A DNA stretch of 64,000 bases, from contig JACKAV010000006.1 in the NCBI GenBank assembly GCA_020634895.1, positions 186,001 to 250,000 on the forward strand, given 5' to 3'. The position numbers and the translations under genes were made by a program. Positions 49,734-57,375 of the stretch are shown here, in pieces. Every line of letters begins with the position of its first letter. The first letter of the stretch is position 1. The notes below the pieces were generated by a model. It had not been told where the DNA came from. It ran no database searches and worked only from the letters and a program-made list of their open reading frames with translations. Source of the stretch: Anaerolineales bacterium. Lineage in GTDB: Bacteria; Chloroflexota; Anaerolineae; Anaerolineales; Villigracilaceae.

Positions 49734-49768
49734 TGACATTATCTTTATAATAAAGTATCTTTATTATA
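49734..49768. promoter_or_regulatory. Divergent promoter with two TATCTTTATWATA direct repeats
   Basis: TTGACA at 49734-49739 with TATCTT 16 bases later could be a plus-strand promoter. Two 13-bp repeats, TATCTTTATAATA (49740) and TATCTTTATTATA (49756), 16 bases apart (about one and a half helical turns), overlap it. They are a candidate operator for the MarR protein encoded next to it. Confidence 0.55.
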
Positions 49769-49824
49769 TAACTAAATTTATTTCTATGCAAGGTGTCAAA
49801 ACGACCCAATTTAAGGAGATTATT

Positions 49825-50262
49825 ATGAGCCCCAAAAAGGAAACGAAAAAGTCCACTGGATTAACGGCGGAAGAAAAAGCCGCAATGAAGGAAACTCTCA
49901 AAGAGAGGAAAATGGCTGCGAACAAGGAAGAGGCGGAAAATGCCCACCTTGAGAAGATCGCCGAGATGCCGGAACCGGATCGCTCGATGGCGAAGCGAAT
50001 CCACGAGATCATCAAAGCTAATGCCCCTGCCCTTTCGGCGAAAACCTGGTACGGAATGCCCTCATTTGCCAACGAAGAAGGCAAGGTCGTCTGTTTCTTC
50101 CAGACAGGGAAAAAGTTTGGGTCAAGATACGCGACATTGGGTTTTCAGGATTCTGCGAAACTTGACGATGGTAATATGTGGGCAACCTCTTTTGCATTGA
50201 TCAAGTTGACATCTGCTGAAGAAAAAAAGATCATTGCGCTTGTAAAGAAAGCAGTGAGTTAA
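49825..50262 (+). CDS. DUF1801-family protein with charged N-terminal extension
   Basis: A 145-residue protein. An N-terminal lysine/glutamate-rich extension (about residues 1-45) precedes a DUF1801-like core: AMKRIHEIIKANAPALSAKTWYGMPSFANE ... shortened to its key parts SAKTWYGMPSF and VCFFQTGKKFGSRYATLGF. The start at 49825 is set by AAGGAG 8 bases upstream. It is probably regulated by the divergent MarR gene. Function unknown. Confidence 0.82.
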   Translation: MSPKKETKKSTGLTAEEKAAMKETLKERKMAANKEEAENAHLEKIAEMPEPDRSMAKRIHEIIKANAPALSAKTWYGMPSFANEEGKVVCFFQTGKKFGSRYATLGFQDSAKLDDGNMWATSFALIKLTSAEEKKIIALVKKAVS

Positions 50263-50326
50263 GAACAGACTCTTCTCAAGATGGAAATAGCCTGCATCTT
50301 ATGTGTAATAGTTGAAGGATGGTTTC

Positions 50327-51196
50327 ATGAAACTTCATCTTGTTGACGGTACATACGAATTATTCCGCGCACATTTTGGCGCGCCGCCTAAAAAATCTAC
50401 CAGCGGGCAGGAGGTTGGCGCGACGGTTGGACTTTTGCGGAGTATGTTGTTGCTGCTCTCCGACCCGCAGGTGACTCATGTTGCTGTGGCGTTTGACCAT
50501 GTGATCGAGTCGTTTCGCAATAAGATGTATGCGGGTTATAAATCCAGCATAGGTGTTGAGAAGGTCATTCTGGATCAATTTCCTGTGGCTGAGGCGGCTG
50601 TCAAAGCTCTGGGGTTGGTGACCTGGCCCCAGGTCAGGTTTGAAGCGGACGATGCGATTGCTGCGGCAGTTGCGAGGTTCAAAAAATCCAAATCGGTGGA
50701 GCAGATCGTCATCTGTTCTGTCGATAAAGACCTGACGCAAATGGTGGATGGCAAACGCGTCATCTGTTGGGACCGCCGGCGGGAAATCACGCTGGATGAA
50801 AAAGGAGTGGTTGAGAAGTTTGGCGTATCGCCTGAATCGATTCCTGATTATCTCGCGCTCGTCGGTGACTCAGCCGATGGCTACCCCGGGATTCAAGGCT
50901 GGGGAGCAAAGTCCGCGGCAACGGTGCTGGCGAAGTTCAAACATATCGAGTCCATTCCGAAAGACCCTGCAAAACTGGGTTTGAGTTTGGGGCGCGCGAC
51001 GACCCTGCTTGAGAATTTGAAAAATAATTACAAAGACGCGTTGCTGTTTCGTGAACTTTCGACTTTGCGGACGGATGTGCCCTTGAAAGAATCACTGACA
51101 GATTTGAAATGGCAGGGCGCCACTGCGAAATTAAAGAAAGTCTGCAAGGAATTGCAGAGCGAGAGTATTGTGGAGCGCGTGAAGAAGTGGCAGTGA
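50327..51196 (+). CDS. 5'-3' exonuclease / FEN-like nuclease
   Basis: A 289-residue protein of the PIN/FEN type found at the N-terminus of DNA polymerase I. The N-terminal LHLVDGTYELFRAHF and VAFDH give Asp ligands, followed by FEADDAIAAAVARF, ICSVDKDLTQMVDG and the H3TH region LVGDSADGYPGIQGWGAKSA. The metal-binding acidic residues are intact. It lacks polymerase and proofreading domains, so it is a stand-alone 5'-nuclease for flaps or RNA primers. Two DNA-maintenance-type genes follow with short gaps. Confidence 0.93.
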   Translation: MKLHLVDGTYELFRAHFGAPPKKSTSGQEVGATVGLLRSMLLLLSDPQVTHVAVAFDHVIESFRNKMYAGYKSSIGVEKVILDQFPVAEAAVKALGLVTWPQVRFEADDAIAAAVARFKKSKSVEQIVICSVDKDLTQMVDGKRVICWDRRREITLDEKGVVEKFGVSPESIPDYLALVGDSADGYPGIQGWGAKSAATVLAKFKHIESIPKDPAKLGLSLGRATTLLENLKNNYKDALLFRELSTLRTDVPLKESLTDLKWQGATAKLKKVCKELQSESIVERVKKWQ

Positions 51197-51224
51197 AATC
51201 CCTTTTGGATGCGAATGGATCATA

Positions 51225-51731
51225 ATGAAAAAATCTGAACTCTTGATCTGGTTAAGCGAAGAATACCGAAATTGGGAAGAATTTCTCGAACATATCGATC
51301 CTGCGCATATGGAGGTGCCCGGCGTAAATGGGAACTGGTCTATGAAAGATATGGTCGCTCACATCACTTGCTATCAGCCTTGGGTTACTGCCCGCATACA
51401 GGCTGCGGCTGATGGTGCCCCGGAACCGCCTCCGCCTTGGCCCGCGGAATTGCAAACGGACAATGAAGTTAATGCCTGGATCTATGAAACCAATCGCGGC
51501 AGTTCGGTGAGCGAGGTGTTGGATGATGCCCGCCAAATATTTCATCAGTTTTTCGCCGTCATTGAAAATTTACCTGAGGATGTCCGCATCGAGGAGGTGC
51601 AGCATGGAGGGAAAATGTTTTACCTTATGTGGTTGGGCGATCAGCGTTTTCAGGTTGGTGAGATTTTCGATCATTTCCATGATGACCATGAAGCAGATAT
51701 ACGCGCCTGGTTGGCGGGTTTGAAAAGCTAA
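51225..51731 (+). CDS. DinB-like / ClbS-DfsB family four-helix-bundle protein
   Basis: A 168-residue protein with the DinB/YfiT four-helix layout: VNGNWSMKDMVAHITCYQPWV in helix 2 and FDHFHDDHEADIRAWLAG at the end, where a metal-binding His triad (H in MVAHI and in DHFHDDH) would sit. The sequence style is that of the ClbS/DfsB group, some members of which protect cells against the DNA crosslinker colibactin. Others detoxify electrophiles with a thiol. It lies between the 5'-nuclease (28-base gap) and the YcaQ-like glycosylase (10-base gap). Confidence 0.72.
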   Translation: MKKSELLIWLSEEYRNWEEFLEHIDPAHMEVPGVNGNWSMKDMVAHITCYQPWVTARIQAAADGAPEPPPPWPAELQTDNEVNAWIYETNRGSSVSEVLDDARQIFHQFFAVIENLPEDVRIEEVQHGGKMFYLMWLGDQRFQVGEIFDHFHDDHEADIRAWLAGLKS

Positions 51732-51741
51732 TAAAAAAACT

Positions 51742-52995
51742 ATGCTGACCATTGATGTTGAAACGGCACGTCGTTTTATTCTTGGCAAGCAGGGATTGTG
51801 GCCCGGGCGGCGTTGGCATGGACTTAAAGGTACGGAACAAGCCATGCGTGCAATGGAATATCTACAGCTTGATCCATTGCAAATCGTCGCGCGCAGTCAG
51901 GATATCGCATTGTATGGCCGCGTATTGGATTACAAGCCTGAGATGTGGGAGGATGCCGCATACAAAAAACGCAGGTTCTTTGATTGGGGCGGCTGGCTGG
52001 CGGTCCGCCCGATGGACGAACTGCCATATTGGCGTACGGTTATGCACCGTGAACGTGACGGCAAATCTGGTGATCCTCGCATCCGAAAAATGGCGAAGGA
52101 ACACGCGAAAGCGATCGCGGAAATTCGCTCCATTTTGCAGGAGCGCGATACGTTAAGTAACCGTGACTTTGATGCATCAACGCGTACAAGGACGAATAGC
52201 TACCGCGGACGTAAAGACAGCGCCCTGGCTTTATATTATCTCTGGCGCATTGGCGAGGTGATGACGCATCATCGGGAACGCTTTGAGCGGGTCTATGCGC
52301 TGACTGAAAAAGTAGCGCCAAAAGATTTGATCTACGAGAACAGCGAAGAAGAGACAGATCGATTTTTGGTCAAAAAGGAAATCAGCTTCAGCGGTTTGGC
52401 GCGCATCAAGCGCACGGCTGAGGCGTATCATGGGCGCGGAGAACCAGATCGGGCTGCCAAAAAGTTAATCGAGACAATGCTTGATGACGGCGACATTATC
52501 GAAGTGCAAGTCGAGGGTTGGAAAGGGTCTTATCACGCTCTCGGCAGCGACGCCAAATTGTTGCGTGATCTAAGCGCAGGACGTGTCCCGAAAATATGGA
52601 CTCCGCTGGAGACGACAACGACGGAAGAAGCCGTTTTTCTCTCCCCGTTGGACCAGGTCAGCGCGCGGGGGCGTGCCAAAGTGTTATTTGGCTTTGATTA
52701 TGTATGGGAAGTATACAAGCCTGAGCATCAGCGCAAGTTTGGATATTATGTCTTACCGGTGTTATGGGGTGACCGTCTTGTTGCCCGTTTCGATAGCAAA
52801 TTAGATAGAACCACGAACACATTTGTAATTTTAGGTTTTTGGCTTGAAGATAAAACCCTTGCCAAAGATGAAGCCTTTGCCGAAGCTCTGGCGCGCGGGT
52901 TTGTCCGTTTTGTCAATTTTCTGGGCGCAGAAAAAATGGATGCAAAGGCAATTTCATATCCGCTTTTGCGGAAAACAGTAATTTCATTTCTCTAG
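51742..52995 (+). CDS. YcaQ/AlkX-like DNA crosslink-repair glycosylase
   Basis: A 417-residue winged-helix HTH_42 protein. It has MEYLQLDPLQIVARSQDIA with the QxD-type catalytic site of the AlkX/YcaQ branch (AlkZ uses QxQ), the helical RSRxxDH equivalent LYGRVLDYKPEMWE, and FFDWGGWLAVRPM with the C-terminal wings. Family members unhook interstrand DNA crosslinks and remove bulky alkyl bases. The last 12 bases overlap the convergent GNAT gene. Co-location with the ClbS/DinB-like gene supports a genotoxin-defence role (inference). Confidence 0.85.
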   Translation: MLTIDVETARRFILGKQGLWPGRRWHGLKGTEQAMRAMEYLQLDPLQIVARSQDIALYGRVLDYKPEMWEDAAYKKRRFFDWGGWLAVRPMDELPYWRTVMHRERDGKSGDPRIRKMAKEHAKAIAEIRSILQERDTLSNRDFDASTRTRTNSYRGRKDSALALYYLWRIGEVMTHHRERFERVYALTEKVAPKDLIYENSEEETDRFLVKKEISFSGLARIKRTAEAYHGRGEPDRAAKKLIETMLDDGDIIEVQVEGWKGSYHALGSDAKLLRDLSAGRVPKIWTPLETTTTEEAVFLSPLDQVSARGRAKVLFGFDYVWEVYKPEHQRKFGYYVLPVLWGDRLVARFDSKLDRTTNTFVILGFWLEDKTLAKDEAFAEALARGFVRFVNFLGAEKMDAKAISYPLLRKTVISFL

Positions 52996-53424
52996 CTTGT
53001 ACATCGAAATTTTTCCGCCTTCGTCGTGAAGGGTAAAGCCATTATTCTGCAAAACTTTTTGTGAAGCAAGGTTGTGATTCGCTACCTCCGCGAACAACGG
53101 GCGGATTTTGGCAACGGATAAAAATTCGGCTACTGCCGCACTGGCAATGCCGCGCCGCCAAAATTCTTTTCCGATCCAATAGCCTATTCTCTGCTCGTAC
53201 TTTCCCTCTTTCCAGCAAATGATGTGACCCGCAACCTTCTCTTTGTAGATGATGGCACGCGCGGTTACATTTTTGTTTTTCAATATCCCCTCCCAATGCC
53301 GCATGAACTCGCCCCGGTCTTTGGATGGATACGCAGACATGGCGACGGCTTCAGGCTCAAGCTGTTGTTGAAATAGGATGGGAAGATCCGCCTCGGCGAC
53401 TGGACGCAAACTTATCTTTGCCAT
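52984..53424 (-). CDS. GNAT-family N-acetyltransferase
   Basis: A 146-residue acetyltransferase. The acetyl-CoA motif A is IGYWIGKEFWRRGIASAAVAEF (Q/RxxGxG/A-type), followed by VANHNLASQKVLQNNGF. The substrate is unknown; the pattern fits RimJ/ribosomal-protein-like or small-amine acetyltransferases. It starts inside the end of metA (13-base overlap), so it is co-translated with it, and its tail overlaps the convergent glycosylase gene. Confidence 0.85.
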   Translation of the reverse strand: MAKISLRPVAEADLPILFQQQLEPEAVAMSAYPSKDRGEFMRHWEGILKNKNVTARAIIYKEKVAGHIICWKEGKYEQRIGYWIGKEFWRRGIASAAVAEFLSVAKIRPLFAEVANHNLASQKVLQNNGFTLHDEGGKISMYKLEK

Positions 53425-54341
53425 TGGGGTATTTTATCAACATCATACGGTGTGACTTGATAAACGTGATAGTTCAGCCAGTTGGAATATAACAAATTGG
53501 CATGTCCCCGCCAACGGACGGTGGGCTCATGGCTTGGGTCGTCGTTGGGATAATAATTCTTCGGCACGTGGATGGGCAAGCCCTTGTTCACGTCACGGTC
53601 GTATTCACCTTTGAGGGTAAGCGGATCATACTCCGAATGACCGGTGATGAAGAGATGACGCCTGTCTTTGGAGGCGACGATGTAAACACCCGCATCGTCT
53701 GATTCCGCGAGGATGTCCAACTCGTTGGACTTCTCAATGTCTGCGCGGCGGATCTCGGTGTGGCGGGAGTGTGGAGCGAGGAAAATGTCATCGAAGCCGC
53801 GCATCAGTTTCGAGGTCCGGTTTAAGACGCAGTGCTCGAAGACGCCGAACATCTTGTGGGGGAGGTCATATTTGGGAATCCCATAGCGGTGATAGAGTCC
53901 AGCTTGTGCGCCCCAGCAGATATAGAAAGTCGATTCAACGTTCGTCTCCGCCCAGTCAAAGATCCGGGTGAGTTCATTCCAATAGTCCACTTCTTCGAAT
54001 GGCATCTGTTCGACAGGCGCACCGGTGACGATGAGCCCGTCAAATTTTTCGTGTTTGATATTTTCAAACGTGACGTAATGGTTAAGCAAATGATCTGCAT
54101 CCGTATTTTTGGATTCGTGTGTGGCGGTATGCAGTAGCGTGATCTCAACCTGAAGCGCGGAATTGGAAAGCAATCGCAATATCTGCGTTTCGGTTGTGAC
54201 CTTGGTGGGCATGAGGTTGAGAATGGCAACACGCAACGCGCGAATATCCTGATGGACAGCGCGGTCTTCCTCCATGATGAAGATGTTTTCGCTTTCAAGT
54301 GTTGCACGTGCGGGCAGGGTTGTGGGAATTTTTACGGGCAT
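53412..54341 (-). CDS. metA: Homoserine O-acyltransferase, predicted acetyl type
   Basis: A 309-residue MetA. Catalytic features are Cys in STFYICWGAQAGLYH, His in FITGHSEYDPLTL and Lys/Glu around PVKIPTTLPARATLE. The specificity segment reads TGAPVEQMPFEEVDYW, with Glu where E. coli has Gly, which by work on Bacillus MetA indicates acetyl-CoA rather than succinyl-CoA. It makes O-acetylhomoserine for MetY encoded just upstream. It follows metY with an 84-base repeat-rich gap. The GNAT gene overlaps its end. Confidence 0.95.
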   Translation of the reverse strand: MPVKIPTTLPARATLESENIFIMEEDRAVHQDIRALRVAILNLMPTKVTTETQILRLLSNSALQVEITLLHTATHESKNTDADHLLNHYVTFENIKHEKFDGLIVTGAPVEQMPFEEVDYWNELTRIFDWAETNVESTFYICWGAQAGLYHRYGIPKYDLPHKMFGVFEHCVLNRTSKLMRGFDDIFLAPHSRHTEIRRADIEKSNELDILAESDDAGVYIVASKDRRHLFITGHSEYDPLTLKGEYDRDVNKGLPIHVPKNYYPNDDPSHEPTVRWRGHANLLYSNWLNYHVYQVTPYDVDKIPQWQR

Positions 54342-54425
54342 GGGAAGAGCAAGGATGAATTTAGAAGGATGAAGTATGATTTTTTATTTCACTATTCATC
54401 CTTCATATTTCATCCTTCATCCTTT
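54342..54425. repeat. AAGGATGAA direct/inverted repeats between metY and metA
   Basis: The gap holds AAGGATGAA-type units in both orientations (AGGATGAATTTAGAAGGATGAAG and its reverse complement TTCATCCTTCAT about 30 bases on) around an AT-rich centre. They can form a long hairpin. No terminator T-run is present. Confidence 0.7.
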
Positions 54426-55709
54426 CTACGAAAGTGCTTGATCAAGATCCCAAAGAATATCTTCGATATCTTCGAGCCCAATGGAGAGACGAATAAAATC
54501 AGGGCTGACGCCTGCGGCTTTTTGTTCTTCATCGTTTAACTGTGAGTGTGTGGTGCTGGCGGGATGAATTGCAAGCGATTTGGCATCGCCGAAATTGGCA
54601 ACGTGACTGAACAGTTTCAGACTGTCGATGAACTTTGCGCCTGCCTCACGTCCGCCTTTTACGCCGAAGCCGATCACCGCGCTGGGACCCTTGGGCACAT
54701 ATTTCTTCGCACGTTCATGGTCGGGGTGATTGGGCAGCCCTGCATATTTCACCCAACTGGCATTGGGATGTTTCTCCAAAAATTCGGCAACGGCTTGCGC
54801 ATTTTGTACATGACGATCCATCCGCAGGGACAATGTCTCAAGTCCCTGAATGAAAAGCCACGAATTGAACGGTGATTGCGATGTGCCCAGGTCGCGCAGG
54901 ATGCCAGCGCGTGCCTTCGAAATAAATGCCAGCGGACCAAAATCTTGAGCATACACAACATCGTGATACGAAGGGTCAGGTGTGTTGAAGTTCTTGTGGC
55001 GTTCACTTCCCAGCCATTTGAACTTGCCGCTATCCACAATTGCTCCGCCGAGGGAAGTGCCATGTCCGCCAATATATTTCGATGTGGAGTGGGTGACAAT
55101 ATGCGCGCCCCATTCGAACGGACGGCACAAGTACGGCGTGGCGGCGGTGTTATCGATCATCAACGGGATGCCAAACTCATCCGCGATCTTGGCAACTTCC
55201 TCGATGGGGAAGATGCTTCCGAATGGATTTGCGATCGTTTCGCCAAAGAATAATTTTGTGTTCGGCTGAACCGCCTTGCGGAAATTTTCCGGGTCGGAGG
55301 GGTCAACCAGCGTCACACTGATTCCCAAACGCGGAAACGTGTAAGTGAATTGACTTACCGTTCCGCCATATAAATTAGACGATGCAACGATGTGGTCGCC
55401 TGCTTCGCAGATCGCAAAGATGGCAGTCGTCTGCGCGGCATGACCCGAGCTGACTTCCAGTGCGGCGATGCCGCCTTCCAAGTCCGCAAGCCGCTGCTCG
55501 ACGATATTTGAAGTCGGGTTGCCAATGCGCGTGTAAATATTCCCCGCTTCTTGCAGCGCGAACAAACGCGCGGCACGGTCAGTGCTTTGCAGATCATACG
55601 CCGTCGTCATGTAGATCGGCGCGGCGCGGCTGCCAGTCGTTGCTTCGGGGTCGTAGCCCGAATGCAACTGCCTGGTTGAAAATCCAAACTTACGTTCTTG
55701 TGTTGCCAT
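54426..55709 (-). CDS. metY: O-acetylhomoserine sulfhydrylase
   Basis: A 427-residue PLP enzyme of the Cys/Met-metabolism family. The PLP Lys is in THSTSKYIGGHGTSLGG, with GNPTSNIVEQRLADLEGG and IHPASTTHSQLN near the C-terminus. It makes homocysteine directly from O-acetylhomoserine and sulfide, matching the acetyl-type MetA. Its expression is controlled by a SAM-I riboswitch upstream (55881-55998), with a palindromic repeat between the riboswitch terminator and the coding region. Confidence 0.95.
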   Translation of the reverse strand: MATQERKFGFSTRQLHSGYDPEATTGSRAAPIYMTTAYDLQSTDRAARLFALQEAGNIYTRIGNPTSNIVEQRLADLEGGIAALEVSSGHAAQTTAIFAICEAGDHIVASSNLYGGTVSQFTYTFPRLGISVTLVDPSDPENFRKAVQPNTKLFFGETIANPFGSIFPIEEVAKIADEFGIPLMIDNTAATPYLCRPFEWGAHIVTHSTSKYIGGHGTSLGGAIVDSGKFKWLGSERHKNFNTPDPSYHDVVYAQDFGPLAFISKARAGILRDLGTSQSPFNSWLFIQGLETLSLRMDRHVQNAQAVAEFLEKHPNASWVKYAGLPNHPDHERAKKYVPKGPSAVIGFGVKGGREAGAKFIDSLKLFSHVANFGDAKSLAIHPASTTHSQLNDEEQKAAGVSPDFIRLSIGLEDIEDILWDLDQALS

Positions 55710-55757
55710 GTGAGTCTCCTCTTGAATAATGTTTATCCGCCCGTCAGAAGAGTTCTT

Positions 55758-55829
55758 CCCTCACCCTAACCCTCTCCCATAGGGAGAGGGAACTCCCTTC
55801 CCCTTCGGGGGAAGGGTTGGGGATGAGGG
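55758..55829. repeat. 72-bp 'CCCTCACCC' palindromic repeat, copy 2
   Basis: Same length and almost the same sequence as the copy at 26181-26252. It occupies the space between the riboswitch terminator (T-run at 55831-55837) and the metY start at 55709, so it would lie in the 5' leader of every metY transcript. Confidence 0.92.
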
Positions 55830-55830
55830 C

Positions 55831-55866
55831 AAAAAAATACCTCTCCTGAAAGTACAAGAAGAGGTA
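55831..55866 (-). terminator. Expression-platform terminator of the SAM riboswitch
   Basis: TACCTCT pairs with AGAGGTA and is followed by TTTTTTT on the minus strand. The 5' arm CCTCTTC is also complementary to the GAGAGG end of riboswitch stem P1, so P1 and the antiterminator exclude each other, as in known SAM-I switches. Confidence 0.88.
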
Positions 55867-55880
55867 CATACGATACCGTC

Positions 55881-55998
55881 CTCTCATCTTCCAGTGTTTG
55901 AATGGCTTTGCATTCACTGCCGAATTTGGCACCATGACATCAGTCTGGTTGCCGAAGCGTCAAAGGGTCGGTCCCTCAGCTTCTCTGGATAAGAGCGA
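55881..55998 (-). promoter_or_regulatory. SAM-I (S-box) riboswitch
   Basis: On the minus strand the aptamer runs from CTCTTATCCAGAG to GATGAGAG: P1 arms CTCTTATC / GATGAGAG, then the conserved GAGGGACCGACCC and CGGCAACC blocks and the SAM-contact GGTGCCAAATTC. When SAM is bound P1 forms and the terminator at 55831 can fold, turning metY off. Alignment is by eye to the S-box consensus. Confidence 0.93.
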
Positions 55999-56015
55999 AT
56001 ATTTAATTTCGCGCG

Positions 56016-56044
56016 GTTATATCAGGCGAACCGAATTAAGTCAA
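56016..56044 (-). promoter_or_regulatory. Sigma70-type promoter of the riboswitch-metY transcript
   Basis: On the minus strand TTGACT (56039-56044) and TATAAC (56016-56021) are 17 bases apart, about 20 bases before riboswitch stem P1. Confidence 0.75.
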
Positions 56045-56070
56045 GTAGGGGCGGGGTCATCCCGCCCAAA

Positions 56071-57132
56071 TCATAACAATCCTTCGTTCACCAATAACTC
56101 AGCATTATAGATCGATGCGCCCGCTGCGCCGCGAATGGTGTTGTGCGATAAGACAACAAACTTAAGATCAAATATGGGATCGCGCCTCACGCGCCCGACG
56201 ACGGTGGTCATGCCTTTGCCGGTGAGACGGTCAAGCCGCGGCTGAGGTCGATCCGCCTCATCTCTGACCTCGATAACGGGTCGCGGACTCGATGGCAGTT
56301 CCCTCGCTGACGGCGGCGCCGCGTAATCGCGTAATGCCTGAATGGCAACTTCCGGTTCCACAGGGTTATTCAACTGCACGCTCGCACAAACGGTGTGACC
56401 ATCAATGACCGCTACGCGATTCGTGTGAACGCTGAAGACCATATCTGCAAGGTCAATTTTGTCTCCTGCATATTTGCCGAGCATTTTGCGTGGTTCCCAT
56501 TCCACCTTTTCTTCTTCACCGCCATTGCCCACATTTGGAATGACATTGTCCATGATATCGAGTGAAGATACCCCCGGATATCCAGCGCCGGAAAGTGCCT
56601 GCAAAGACGTGGCAAAAACTTTCTTCACGCCAAAGGCTTCATCCAACACCTTGAGCGAAATCGTGAGACCTGTGCTCGTACAGTTCGGGTTGGTGACGAT
56701 GCATCCGCTCCAACCTTTGTTCTTGCGCTGCTGCTTGACGAGTTGAATATGCTCGGCGTTGATCTCCGGTAACAGTAGTGGCACGTCCTCACCGCGCCGA
56801 TACGATGACGCATTCGAGCAGACCGCCGCGCCCGCTTTTGCAAATGCCGGTTCGAGTTCGTTGGCTATTTCAGTATGCAAGGCGGAGAAGACGATCTTCG
56901 CCTGTACTGCATCTGTATTGGCAGGGACAATGACCATATCTTTGGCGTACTCTGGCATGGGCGTATCCAACACCCAGCGCGTGGCTTTGGCGTAGGCTTG
57001 CCCCGCAGAACGATCCGATGCGGCGAGCGCAACGACCTTGAACCAGGGATGATTTTCCAGCAACGAAATAAAACGCTGACCTACCGAACCGGTTGCGCCG
57101 AGTACGGCGACGGGGATTTGAGATTGAGACAT
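56071..57132 (-). CDS. asd: Aspartate-semialdehyde dehydrogenase
   Basis: A 353-residue enzyme. The NADP-binding GATGSVGQR is at the N-terminus. The catalytic Cys is in TNPNCTSTGL, and the acyl-phosphate region and dimer segments SNASSYRRGEDVPLLLPEIN are those of the archaeal/fungal-type ASADH branch. It reduces aspartyl phosphate to the semialdehyde for Lys, Thr and Met. It lies 243 bases after lysC on the same strand; the gap is filled with repeats. AAGGAGAAA precedes its ATG. Confidence 0.95.
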   Translation of the reverse strand: MSQSQIPVAVLGATGSVGQRFISLLENHPWFKVVALAASDRSAGQAYAKATRWVLDTPMPEYAKDMVIVPANTDAVQAKIVFSALHTEIANELEPAFAKAGAAVCSNASSYRRGEDVPLLLPEINAEHIQLVKQQRKNKGWSGCIVTNPNCTSTGLTISLKVLDEAFGVKKVFATSLQALSGAGYPGVSSLDIMDNVIPNVGNGGEEEKVEWEPRKMLGKYAGDKIDLADMVFSVHTNRVAVIDGHTVCASVQLNNPVEPEVAIQALRDYAAPPSARELPSSPRPVIEVRDEADRPQPRLDRLTGKGMTTVVGRVRRDPIFDLKFVVLSHNTIRGAAGASIYNAELLVNEGLL

Positions 57133-57171
57133 GATGATTTCTCCTTGGGGTGATGAAAAGATTTTATTACT

Positions 57172-57372
57172 GGTTACAAGTTACAGGTTGAAAGTTGAAA
57201 AGTTAAGAGACTGCTTCTTAAGTACACGGATTTTACGGATCGCACAGAAAAATACGGATTTTTTAAAGATTTATTTCCGTGATACTCAGTGAAATCCATG
57301 TCATCCGTGTCCAAAAAAGAGTTAAGAAACACTCACTAAGAACCTTCAACCTGTAACCTTCAACTTGCAACT
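57172..57372. repeat. Nested inverted repeat between lysC and asd
   Basis: Outer arms GTTACAGGTTGAA (57180) and TTCAACCTGTAACC (57345) form an inverted repeat of about 30 bases with further GTTGAA units. They enclose copy 2 of the CACGGAT repeat. Confidence 0.8.
57222..57310. repeat. Dispersed 'CACGGAT' palindromic repeat, copy 2
   Basis: About 89 bases with GTACACGGAT, ACGGATCGCACAG, ACGGATTTTTTAAAG, TTTCCGTG, ATCCGTGTCC in the same order as the copy at 12255-12340. Dyad-symmetric outer ends. Confidence 0.85.
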
Positions 57373-57375
57373 GAA

